Positions 1 to 6,555 of a stretch of 14,942 nucleotides of DNA are shown here, piece after piece. How positions within the stretch are numbered: the stretch's first letter is position 1; each line of letters starts with the position of its first letter. Under the pieces are notes generated by a model that saw only the letters and a program-made list of their open reading frames with translations, was not told the DNA's origin and made no database searches. The position numbers were made by a program, and so were the translations under genes. This DNA is from CAZFAT01 sp964517075 (GTDB lineage: Bacteria > Acidobacteriota > Vicinamibacteria > Vicinamibacterales > SCN-69-37): positions 1 through 14,942 of the forward strand of contig CAZFAT010000250.1 in assembly GCA_964517075.1 (NCBI GenBank), given 5' to 3'.

Positions 1-2530
1 CCGCGAGCAGTGACGTCGGGTCGAGGGGTGAAATGCCGGCGAATGATGACCGCATGAGCTGGGCGATCGGCAGGGCGATGAGCAAACCGGCGGCGATCCC
101 GGAGCCGGTTGGCGCGAGCGCCTGCCGGGCGACGAGCAGCGCCGCGTGGCGCGGGCGGGCGCCAATCGCGAGCCGGATGCCGATTTCGCGCGACCGGAGG
201 GAAACGACGTAGGCCACGGCCGCATACAGCCCCGCCGCGGCGAGCACCAGAGCCAGCAGGCCAACCGCGCCGACGGCTGTCGCTGCGGCGCGGTTGAGGT
301 AGAGATCCGCGGCCAGAATGTCCGCCGCGGGTTCGAGGCGCGTCCAGGGACCTCGGGGTTCACGCTCCGTGATGAGGCGCGCCACGTCTCGACGGATAGC
401 GGTCGGATCGGCCGTCCGAAGGAAGAGCGTGAAGGCCGTCGGGAAGTCTCGGCCGCCCAGCAGCGGTGTGGCCAGCGGCAAGTAAATGCGCGGGTCTCTG
501 CTCGTCGATCCTGGGCGGTGAATCGCGTCCGAGACGACGCCGACCACCTGGACGACCGCCTCAGTCGAGCGGTCGACCCGAAGCCGGAGCGTCATGCCGA
601 CCGGCGATCCGTCTGTTACCAGTCGAGACGCGAGGGTGGCATCGACGACGGCTACCGTCCCCGCCGTGTCGGTCTCTGCCAGCGTTCGCCCGGCCTGCGT
701 CGTCACACCGAGCGTGGCGAACCAATCCGGGGTGACGTGGACGGGGTCGGCCGACGTGCGCCGCTCGCTCTCGCCAGCCCGGAAGATGGGGACGCTGATT
801 CCCGAGAATAGGGATTGATCGGAATAGGCCACGCTTTGCACACGGCTGTCCGTGGCGATCCGCCTAGCGAGATCTTGCGCGAGTCGGGCGGCGGCAGCGC
901 CCTCGTCTCCAAGCCGCGAGACGTCGACATCGACCACAAGAATCTCGTCGGCCACCGGCGGCTGCTCGCCAGCCAGATGCTGAAACGACCGAGTGAGCAA
1001 CGCCGCGATGACCAGCAGCCCCAACGAGAGCGCCACCTGCATCGCGACCATCACGTGGCGAAAGCGGGAGTGTGAGACGTTGCCCGCTCGATCCGTCGAT
1101 CGAAGGCCCGCATGCATCAGCCGACGCGTCGTGACGAGCGCCGGCGCCATACCCGCCAGCACCGTGACGCCGCCCAGCAATGCGACCGTGAACGCGGCGA
1201 CGCGCACGTCGAGGTCGAGCGAGAGGGGGATTCGTGAGGTCAGGACCTGCAGGGCCACCCAGGCGCCGAAGCCGCCAACGAGCGTGCCGGACGCCGCGAG
1301 CACCAGCGATTCCAGGAGGAGCAACCGCACGAGTTGTGCCCGTGTGGCCCCGAGTGACAAGCGCACCGCCAGTTCGCGGAGGCGAGCGCTGGCTCTGGCG
1401 AGGCGGAGATTGGCGACATTCGCACAGGCGATTAAGACGACGATGAGGGGGGCGGCCATGGCTCCAGCGACGAACGAAGCCATCCTGGCGGGCGTGGAGT
1501 CGCGCGGATAGCCAAACCGCTGCAGGTGGGCCGCCCGGGGGCGGCTCTCGTCGGGAGCCAGTCGTGAGACGGCCGGTTGCAGGAGACGTTCGGCTTCGTC
1601 ATTCGCGAGGCCCTCCGGCAGGCGCGCGACCACGTCGAGATACATCCGCCGACGGGCCGCCTCGTCGTTCGCCCACAGGGCCGAGGTCGCGAGGGGGACC
1701 CACATGTCGATCGGGGCATAGTCGTCGTGGAGGGCCGACCGCCCACTCGCCCCGGCGAAGTTCGCCTCAGCCACGCCAACGATGGCTACGCGTTGGCCGC
1801 TCACGACCAGTGGACCGTTCCAGGTCTCACCCAGGTGCAGCGACCGGAACCGATGGCTGACGACACCAACCGGCGCGGCGGAACTGTCGTCAGTCGGCCC
1901 GATCAGCCGGCCGGCCTCCGCGCGGGTGCCGAGCACGTCGAAGTAGTTTCCCGACACGAACGCGACCCGGACCCGGACGGAGTGGTCTTCCACGCGAGCC
2001 GCCAGATCCAGTGCCCCCTCGGCGGCCATATCAATCGGCCCAGAGGTTGGCCTGATGAGCGTGAAATCGTCAGCGCTGATCTGTAGGTACACAGAGCCGG
2101 AGGCCCCCCACGACTGTTCTAGATAGAGGGTCGACAGCGTCGAGCGATCGACGACGCCTGGAATCGGCCCGAAGAACAGCCCGTTGAGCACGGCACCCAT
2201 GCCGAGAGCGGCCGTCAGGCCGAGCCCGAGACAGGCGATCACCGCGCCGGCGTGCCAAGGGTCACGCCGAAGGAGCTGCAGCGCCTGCCTCGCGTCCGGG
2301 CGCACCCCCTCGCGCCACTGCTGACGAACGGCGCGAACGGCGATGAGCCGAACCGTGACGGCATCGAGTGGTGCGCCGAGCGCGCGGGTGAGCAATGCGC
2401 GTCCCGCTCCAGGGCGACGGTCCGCCGCATCGAACTCGCCCAGCCACTCTTCCATCCAGACGATCCGTCGCTCGCGGGGCACGAGCCTCGCCGACAGCCG
2501 CACGAGGGATCGGGCGACGCGCCGACTCAT
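1..2530 (-). CDS. ADOP-family ABC transporter permease (FtsX/MacB-like), C-terminus beyond window
   Basis: I translated the minus strand from the ATG at 2530; it stays open for 843 codons to the window edge, so the gene is intact but cut by the window. Residues 1-75 form a basic prefix region typical of ADOP proteins. A first membrane helix (about 93-116) is followed by a MacB-like periplasmic domain (about 120-345), then an FtsX domain with helices near 352-377, 401-430 and 445-465. A second helix, periplasmic domain and FtsX unit follow (about 493-843). The hallmark cytoplasmic motifs RELAVRLSLGATR (about 385-397) and REIGIRLAIGA (about 781-791) mark the two FtsX copies. ADOP proteins carry both permease halves in one chain and usually lack a linked ATPase; none is seen here. 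The start overlaps the PadR stop (ATGA at 2527-2530), which implies translational coupling. No strong ribosome binding site precedes it. The substrate is unknown. Confidence 0.9.
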   Translation of the reverse strand, partial: MSRRVARSLVRLSARLVPRERRIVWMEEWLGEFDAADRRPGAGRALLTRALGAPLDAVTVRLIAVRAVRQQWREGVRPDARQALQLLRRDPWHAGAVIACLGLGLTAALGMGAVLNGLFFGPIPGVVDRSTLSTLYLEQSWGASGSVYLQISADDFTLIRPTSGPIDMAAEGALDLAARVEDHSVRVRVAFVSGNYFDVLGTRAEAGRLIGPTDDSSAAPVGVVSHRFRSLHLGETWNGPLVVSGQRVAIVGVAEANFAGASGRSALHDDYAPIDMWVPLATSALWANDEAARRRMYLDVVARLPEGLANDEAERLLQPAVSRLAPDESRPRAAHLQRFGYPRDSTPARMASFVAGAMAAPLIVVLIACANVANLRLARASARLRELAVRLSLGATRAQLVRLLLLESLVLAASGTLVGGFGAWVALQVLTSRIPLSLDLDVRVAAFTVALLGGVTVLAGMAPALVTTRRLMHAGLRSTDRAGNVSHSRFRHVMVAMQVALSLGLLVIAALLTRSFQHLAGEQPPVADEILVVDVDVSRLGDEGAAAARLAQDLARRIATDSRVQSVAYSDQSLFSGISVPIFRAGESERRTSADPVHVTPDWFATLGVTTQAGRTLAETDTAGTVAVVDATLASRLVTDGSPVGMTLRLRVDRSTEAVVQVVGVVSDAIHRPGSTSRDPRIYLPLATPLLGGRDFPTAFTLFLRTADPTAIRRDVARLITEREPRGPWTRLEPAADILAADLYLNRAAATAVGAVGLLALVLAAAGLYAAVAYVVSLRSREIGIRLAIGARPRHAALLVARQALAPTGSGIAAGLLIALPIAQLMRSSFAGISPLDPTSLLA

Positions 2531-2826
2531 GCGCGCACGCGTTTCTCGAACAGCCGGGAGACGGCGTAAAACTTCACCTCGCCCTGGGCGAGTTCCCGCC
2601 GCCCCGTGGGCGTAATCGCGTAGTTTCGGCGGCGAGGACGGCTCGCCTTCCGCGCCTGTGCGTCGGCCTCCCAGGACGACGTCACGAGGCCGAGCGCTTC
2701 GAGCCTCCGGAGCGCCGGGTAGACCGTGCCCGAGGGCAGACCCGTGGCATCCATGATGTCGAAGCCGAAGCGATGGCCGATGGCGATGGCGCGGAGCACA
2801 AATAAGGGCACGTAGGACAGAGACAT
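2527..2826 (-). CDS. PadR family transcriptional regulator
   Basis: This 99-residue protein is at the short end of the PadR family, consisting mainly of the winged helix. The segment GTVYPALRRLEALGLV (about 33-48) matches the PadR recognition helix and start of the wing, and a basic wing with RPRRRNYAITPTGRREL follows at about 63-79. PadR proteins are dimeric repressors, often of their own operon. The stop overlaps the ATG of the ADOP permease by 4 bases, and this PadR-ADOP pairing is very common in Acidobacteriota. The natural inference is that it controls the permease and itself. The ligand is unknown. The start at 2826 has almost no Shine-Dalgarno sequence upstream, so the message may be leaderless or have a very short leader. 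Confidence 0.9.
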   Translation of the reverse strand: MSLSYVPLFVLRAIAIGHRFGFDIMDATGLPSGTVYPALRRLEALGLVTSSWEADAQARKASRPRRRNYAITPTGRRELAQGEVKFYAVSRLFEKRVRA

Positions 2827-2871
2827 ATGCTAGATTTCTACATAGTGACCCTGGAGGCGTTTCGCCGTCAA
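2827..2871 (-). promoter_or_regulatory. Putative promoter and PadR operator upstream of padR-ADOP operon
   Basis: On the minus strand a TTGACG box (2866-2871, five of six matches to the -35 consensus) lies 18 bp from a weak -10-like hexamer CACTAT (2842-2847). Just downstream is an imperfect dyad, TATG-TAGAAATCTA-GCATA, running almost into the start codon. This is a plausible autoregulatory site for the PadR protein. The -10 match is only three of six, so the exact promoter is uncertain. Confidence 0.4.
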
Positions 2872-2973
2872 GCGATATCTGCCGTAGGCGCCCGGGGCCA
2901 CCTTCCTCCTGGTAGAACTGGCCCGGCTCGATGGCGCTGCAACGGGCCGCCGACGCAGTCTCTGTCCAGGCGC

Positions 2974-2995
2974 TACATATATACGTATATATGTA
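2974..2995. repeat. Perfect 22-bp AT-rich palindrome
   Basis: The sequence is identical to its reverse complement over all 22 bases, with half-site TACATATATAC. It contains only two G/C pairs at the centre and near each end, in an otherwise GC-rich region. The outer TACATA/TATGTA element also occurs at 2839-2844 beside the padR start. It could be an operator for the neighbouring PadR protein or for the winged-helix protein to the right, or a cruciform-forming relic of a mobile element. Confidence 0.8.
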
Positions 2996-3011
2996 ACAGC
3001 CTCATGGAGAT

Positions 3012-3029
3012 CCCCAAGGGATCTTGGGG
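3012..3029. repeat. Inverted repeat CCCCAAG-GGAT-CTTGGGG
   Basis: The arms are 7 bp and match perfectly around a 4-base loop. No T-rich run follows on either strand, so it is at best a weak terminator. It may be another binding site or an element-end structure. Confidence 0.5.
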
Positions 3030-3075
3030 CCGAGCGACGGTTTCGTGCTACCCGATTGGTACCCCGTCACACCTG

Positions 3076-3085
3076 CCCATATGGG
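3076..3085. repeat. Palindrome CCCATATGGG
   Basis: A perfect 10-bp palindrome in the gene-free interval. It is short enough to arise by chance, and is listed because it sits among other dyads. Confidence 0.3.
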
Positions 3086-3281
3086 TTAAGTGCCCGGCCG
3101 GGTCAACCAGGGATAGATGTGCCTTTGGGGAGTGAAGTCCTACACATTGGCGATGTGGTCCTCTGCAGGCTGGAGGTTGGAGCGGTGGGGTGCCGCACCA
3201 CGCGTCTCGCTGCCGGGAGAAAGGCGCGACCGTCGTCGGGGACACCTGTTCTCACGGTAGAATAGAGGTGCATCCAGAGCG

Positions 3282-3300
3282 GTCCGCCGATGCGGCGGAC
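3282..3300. repeat. Stem-loop GTCCGCC-GATGC-GGCGGAC upstream of winged-helix gene
   Basis: A perfect 7-bp GC-rich stem with a 5-base loop lies about 110 bases before the 3413 start codon, and about 20 bases after the possible -10 box TAGAAT. If transcription starts there, the hairpin would lie in the 5' leader. There is no T-run. Confidence 0.35.
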
Positions 3301-3401
3301 ACGGCAACCTGCCTCGGACGGCAAGGTGCCACGCGCGGCCAGCGCAGATGTGGGCGGTCACCGCCAACGAAGGTCCGAACGGACGGCCTCTGGATGCTCA
3401 C

Positions 3402-3408
3402 AGGAGGT
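3402..3408 (+). promoter_or_regulatory. Strong ribosome binding site AGGAGGT
   Basis: A near-perfect Shine-Dalgarno sequence lies four bases before the ATG at 3413. It fixes the start of the winged-helix-like gene rather than the in-frame ATG at 3290, and is the best such site in the window. Confidence 0.75.
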
Positions 3409-3412
3409 CGTC

Positions 3413-3778
3413 ATGCCCCGACGAAAGTCAACCCGTTCCAAGTCAATCAAGCCCGAGCGTTCCAGCCATCGTGGGCCGGATACGTTCGCTCTCATCATGC
3501 CGCGCGGAGGCGTGCCCTTTCGGCCTGTCCGCTCGCCGACGGCCGAGAACCTCTTTCTGCTCTGGTTTTGGGAAACAGGCATTTGGCCATGGCCGGCGGG
3601 CGTCCGCATGCTCGCCCGCGCGATTCGCGGCCTCGTGCGGAACGGATGGATAGAGGAACTACCCCCGGCAGTCGGCCAGCGTCGTTCACGACGCTACGTC
3701 TTCACGGATGAGGGGCGGGACGCCCTCAGCGCGGTGCTCAAGCTCGATGGTTCCAGTCAGGGGGAGAACCGTGGCTAA
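3413..3778 (+). CDS. Small basic protein, probable winged-helix DNA-binding protein
   Basis: This encodes 121 residues. I chose the start from the AGGAGGT site four bases upstream. The N-terminus is very basic (MPRRKSTRSKSIK). A tryptophan-rich stretch (LFLLWFWETGIWPW, about 48-61) precedes a segment resembling a winged helix: helix MLARAIRGLVRNGWIEE (about 66-82) followed by a wing-like RRSRRYVFTDEGRDAL (about 90-105). That ending resembles PadR/MarR-type folds. I do not recognise the family. The recombinase GTG start lies inside the end of this gene (3771-3773 against stop 3776-3778), so the two are probably co-translated. A regulatory or DNA-targeting role in the same mobile element is inferred from this coupling. 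Confidence 0.65.
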   Translation: MPRRKSTRSKSIKPERSSHRGPDTFALIMPRGGVPFRPVRSPTAENLFLLWFWETGIWPWPAGVRMLARAIRGLVRNGWIEELPPAVGQRRSRRYVFTDEGRDALSAVLKLDGSSQGENRG

Positions 3779-4088
3779 TGGGCGCGTGGCGCTCTACGCC
3801 CGCGTGTCAACCGCCGATCAGACCTGTGAGAACCAACTCCTCGAACTCCGGCGGTACTGCGAAGCTCGGGGCCTGGAGGTCGTCCGCGAGTTCGTTGATC
3901 ATGGGGTCTCAGGTACCAAGGACCGCCGACCCGCGCTGGACGAGCTGCTGACAGACGCCCGCAGGCGCCGGTTCGACATGTTGGTCTGCTGGCGCCTCGA
4001 CCGCCTCGGTCGGTCGCTCATCCGCCTGCTGGACAGGCCCGTCAGCAACGTGGCGCGTGGAGAAATAGTGGCAACGGCGGGGGCGTGA
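3771..4088 (+). CDS. Truncated serine recombinase (resolvase N-terminal domain only)
   Basis: Reading from the GTG at 3771 gives 105 residues. A GGGGAG site (3761-3766) precedes it by four bases. Residues 4-85 match the resolvase catalytic domain: ALYARVSTADQ carries the nucleophile Ser13 and Arg11, VDHGVSGTKDRRPALDELL follows, and LDRLGRS (about 76-82) supplies Arg78 and Arg81. Family similarity ends near residue 88, and a short unrelated tail (about 89-105) leads to the stop. The long dimerisation helix and the C-terminal DNA-binding domain are missing; small members of this family are usually about 180-220 residues. It should therefore be inactive as a recombinase. The fragment ends 32 bp from the 3' end of a tRNA-Ser gene, which suggests truncation by deletion or integration at the tRNA. 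Confidence 0.85.
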   Translation: MANGRVALYARVSTADQTCENQLLELRRYCEARGLEVVREFVDHGVSGTKDRRPALDELLTDARRRRFDMLVCWRLDRLGRSLIRLLDRPVSNVARGEIVATAGA

Positions 4089-4120
4089 TTTCGGAAGTGC
4101 TTTACCGTCAAGTACTTAGG

Positions 4121-4214
4121 TGGCGGTGAGGCAGGGATTCGAACCCTGGATACAGGTTTTGGCCCGTATAACGGTTTAGCAAACCGCCGCCTTCAGCCTC
4201 TCGGCCACCTCACC
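4121..4214 (-). tRNA. tRNA-Ser (GCU anticodon)
   Basis: The minus strand folds into a complete class II tRNA. The acceptor stem GGTGAGG pairs with CCTCACC, followed by discriminator G and an encoded CCA. The anticodon loop TTGCTAA presents GCT (reads AGC/AGU serine codons). There is a long variable arm, as expected for serine, and a T-arm CAGGG-TTCGAAT-CCCTG. A well-formed gene 32 bp from a recombinase fragment points to this tRNA as an integration site, but no second copy of its 3' end was seen within the window. Confidence 0.95.
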
Positions 4215-4237
4215 TGAGGGAATCTGCGCGCCTCGTC

Positions 4238-4243
4238 ATTATA
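4238..4243 (-). promoter_or_regulatory. -10 box TATAAT for tRNA-Ser
   Basis: A perfect TATAAT on the minus strand lies 23 bases before the tRNA 5' end. No good -35 hexamer is present 16-18 bp upstream, where the sequence is part of a GC-rich hairpin. Confidence 0.55.
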
Positions 4244-4261
4244 GCGTTCGCCCGCGGCGGT

Positions 4262-4278
4262 GAGCCGCCCGGCGGCTC
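4262..4278 (-). terminator. GC-rich hairpin after TerB-like gene
   Basis: GAGCCGC and GCGGCTC form a perfect 7-bp stem around a 3-base loop, starting 2 bases past the TerB-like stop codon. It lacks a T-run, so termination may be weak or factor-dependent. It separates the antiporter operon from the tRNA. Confidence 0.45.
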
Positions 4279-4280
4279 CG

Positions 4281-4727
4281 TTACAACTGGTTCTTCACCT
4301 GGATCGTCTCCAGGATCCCCTTCACCTGATCGGGCCGCAGCGACATCGTCGCCCCGATCCGCTGCAGGAACGCGCGCTCCCGGCGATCGAGCCGGCCATC
4401 GGCGAGCAGCAGATCCGCCAGCACGGCGAGTGCCGGGCGCCGCAGGCCGCGCGGGATCGCCCTGGCGGCTCGCTCCATCAGAGTCCCGGCGTCACCGGCC
4501 CCGACGAGCCGGCGCGTCTCCTCGATCAACTTCCCCACCGCGTCCCCGGATCGCGCCCGGAACCGGCGCGTGGACCAGATCAAATGCTGCGCCCGTGCCG
4601 CCTCGTCGGCCGTCGTCCGGTCGTTGGCCTCCATGGCGCCGATGAAGAGCGTGATGAGCGCCTGGTCCACACCAGGCTTGCCGGCGGCTCGCCGGCGCCC
4701 CTGCGGGCGTGCGCGTACTGCGGTCAT
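4281..4727 (-). CDS. TerB-like (tellurite resistance/DjlA-type) helical protein
   Basis: The product has 148 residues. After a basic N-terminus (1-18) comes a mostly helical domain with FIGAMEANDRTTADEA (about 28-43) and, later, ADLLLADGRLDRRERAFLQRIGATM (about 103-127). The acidic 'ADG..D..E..FL' pattern is characteristic of TerB domains, which are thought to bind metal ions and act at the membrane in stress responses. There is no signal peptide or membrane helix. The ATG overlaps the antiporter stop (ATGA, 4724-4727), and an AGGGGG site lies just upstream, so the two proteins are probably made together. A role in modulating or sensing the antiporter is inferred from this coupling only. Confidence 0.75.
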   Translation of the reverse strand: MTAVRARPQGRRRAAGKPGVDQALITLFIGAMEANDRTTADEAARAQHLIWSTRRFRARSGDAVGKLIEETRRLVGAGDAGTLMERAARAIPRGLRRPALAVLADLLLADGRLDRRERAFLQRIGATMSLRPDQVKGILETIQVKNQL

Positions 4728-6478
4728 GCGGTCCCCCTTCGCGGGTCGGGTTCGCCCGACAACTCGCGATGCGCGCGAGCGCGCTCGCGATCGATCTGCT
4801 CGGGCGTCGCCCCGAGATCGTCGAGGATGTCCTCGATGAACGCCAGCGCCACCTCACCTTCGCCCGAGTACACGCGGTTGGCGCCCGCGGATTTCAAGTC
4901 GGCGACGTCGCGCAGATACGGCGCGCGGGCGAGCACGCGCACGTGCGGATTCAGCGTGCGCGCGGTGCGGATCACCTCGGCGCTGTTGGCCATGCCGGCC
5001 GATCCGAGGATGAGGCTGCCGGCGCGCGAGACGCCCGCGGCCTCGAGCGTCTCGGGGCGCGTCGCGTCGCCGTAGATCGCGTCGATGCCCTCCTGGCGGA
5101 GCTCGCGCACGGCATCCATGTTCAGATCGATGATCGTCGGCGTAATGCCGTTGTCGCGCAGGAGCCGCACAACGGTCCGGCCCGTCGGCCCGAATCCTAC
5201 AATCACCGCGCGGTGCGCGGGATCGGCGGGACGCTCCTGCCGGGAGGGCTCGAGATCGGACGGCACGGCCTGCGCCCGGCTCAGCCGCGCGGCGAGCTGC
5301 GGCCTGGCCATGACCCAGCGCTCGATAGGACGGATCGTCCGATACGCGACGGGATTCAGGACGATCGACGCGATGGCGGTCGCCACGAGGACGTTCGTCG
5401 CTTCCGGCGCGAGAATGCCCAGCTCGCGCCCGATGGTGGCGAGAATGAACGAGAACTCGCCGATCTGCGCGAGCGACACGCCTACGGTGAGAGCGGTCCG
5501 GATCGGATAGCGCATCGCCCAGACGATCAGCAGGGCCACGGCCGGCTTGCCGATCAGCACGATCGCCAGCGCGCCGGCGACGATGCCGGGTGACTCGAGG
5601 AGCGCACCCGGATCCAGCAGCATGCCGACGGACACGAAGAACAGCACCGCGAACGCATCCCGCATCGGCAGCGCCTCGGAGGCCGCGCGCAGCGAGTAGT
5701 CCGACCGGCCGACGACCATCCCCGCCAGAAACGCGCCGAGCGCCATCGAGACGCTGAAGATGAGCGACGATCCGACGGCAATGCCCAGCGCGATCACGAG
5801 CACCGTCAGCGTGAAGAGCTCGCGCGAGCGCGTGTGGGCCACGTAGTCCAGCACGCGCGGAATCACACGCGTGCCGACGATCGCGGTGAACGCCACGAGC
5901 GCGCCGACCTTGACGGCCGTGATCAGGAGCGCCGACCAGAGCGGAGTCGCCGTGCTGGCCGAACCGAAGAGGGCCGGCAGCAAGACCAACGCGAGCACCG
6001 TCAAGAGGTCTTCGACCACCAGCCAGCCCACGGCAATGTGGCCGGCCTGCGTGTGGAGGTCATTGTTGTCGGAAAGCACGCGGACGAGCACCACCGTGCT
6101 GGCCACGGCCAGCGCCATGCCGAAGATGAGGCCGGCCGACCAGTCCCAGCCAAACGCGCGCGCCAGGAGCACGCCGAGAACGGTCGCGACCGCGCTCTGC
6201 GCCACCGCGCCGGGCACGGCCACGCGCCGCACGGCCAGCAGCTCCTCGATGTGGAACTGCAGACCGACGCCGAACATGAGCAGGATCACGCCAATCTCGG
6301 CGAGCTGCTCGGCGAGACTGGCATCGGCAACGAACCCTGGCGTGTGAGGCCCGACGAGCGTGCCGGCCAGCAGATAGCCCACGATCGGCGACAGGCCGAG
6401 CCGTTGGGTGACGTAGCCGAGGATCAGCGCGGCGCCGAGCCCACCGGTGAGCGTCAGGATGAGATCGTAGCCATGCAT
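4724..6478 (-). CDS. ybaL: YbaL/KefB-type CPA2 cation:proton antiporter with RCK (TrkA-N) domain
   Basis: This 584-residue protein matches E. coli YbaL closely in its N-terminal pattern (GYLLAGTLVGPHTPGFVAD, about 34-52; ILLMFGVGLQFH, about 65-76). Residues 5-390 form the Na+/H+-exchanger membrane domain with about 12 helices. The conserved acidic pair Glu156-Asp157 (VVEDLL) lies in the expected ion-binding helix. Residues 423-545 form a TrkA-N/RCK Rossmann domain, with GFGPTG (428-433) and the nucleotide-ribose acid Asp451. The family exchanges K+ or Na+ for H+ under electrophilic or pH stress, gated by nucleotide binding. The start has no clear Shine-Dalgarno sequence, but the N-terminal similarity supports MHGYDL. 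It follows the cytochrome gene by 77 bp and is coupled to the TerB-like gene downstream. Confidence 0.93.
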   Translation of the reverse strand: MHGYDLILTLTGGLGAALILGYVTQRLGLSPIVGYLLAGTLVGPHTPGFVADASLAEQLAEIGVILLMFGVGLQFHIEELLAVRRVAVPGAVAQSAVATVLGVLLARAFGWDWSAGLIFGMALAVASTVVLVRVLSDNNDLHTQAGHIAVGWLVVEDLLTVLALVLLPALFGSASTATPLWSALLITAVKVGALVAFTAIVGTRVIPRVLDYVAHTRSRELFTLTVLVIALGIAVGSSLIFSVSMALGAFLAGMVVGRSDYSLRAASEALPMRDAFAVLFFVSVGMLLDPGALLESPGIVAGALAIVLIGKPAVALLIVWAMRYPIRTALTVGVSLAQIGEFSFILATIGRELGILAPEATNVLVATAIASIVLNPVAYRTIRPIERWVMARPQLAARLSRAQAVPSDLEPSRQERPADPAHRAVIVGFGPTGRTVVRLLRDNGITPTIIDLNMDAVRELRQEGIDAIYGDATRPETLEAAGVSRAGSLILGSAGMANSAEVIRTARTLNPHVRVLARAPYLRDVADLKSAGANRVYSGEGEVALAFIEDILDDLGATPEQIDRERARAHRELSGEPDPRRGTA

Positions 6479-6555
6479 GCGGTCGTGTACGAGCGAGCGC
6501 CACGCACGACCTCAGCCGCCTGGATGCTCAGACCCGCACGAAGAGGATAGCCGCA

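Larger units (their letters stand above)
2872..3400. other. Intergenic region without convincing gene; several inverted repeats
   Basis: About 530 bases between the leftward padR operon and the rightward winged-helix/recombinase pair hold no open frame with a plausible start and family resemblance. The short frames here are low-complexity or arginine-rich translations typical of noncoding GC-rich DNA. The visible structure consists of dyads: a 22-bp AT palindrome (2974-2995), a CCCCAAG/CTTGGGG hairpin (3012-3029), a CCCATATGGG palindrome (3076-3085) and a GTCCGCC/GGCGGAC hairpin (3282-3300). A TAGAAT hexamer at 3258-3263 could be a -10 box for the rightward genes, but no good -35 lies at the right distance. 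Confidence 0.5.

Noticed and set aside
146..811. Plus-strand open frame of 221 codons over the ADOP permease
   Set aside because: The minus strand encodes an uninterrupted 843-codon permease with both FtsX motifs; the plus frame is an arginine-rich shadow.
3056..3367. Several 60-75 codon frames on both strands in the gene-free interval
   Set aside because: No ribosome binding site, no family resemblance, and overlapping frames on both strands of similar length, as expected by chance in GC-rich DNA.
4089..4120. Possible attachment-site duplicate of the tRNA-Ser 3' end
   Set aside because: No second copy of the T-arm or acceptor sequence was found between 2827 and 4120, so an att pair cannot be supported inside this window.
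4709..5593. Plus-strand open frames opposite the antiporter (also 5834-6550)
   Set aside because: They lie antisense to a well-matched YbaL-type antiporter and show only charged low-complexity sequence.
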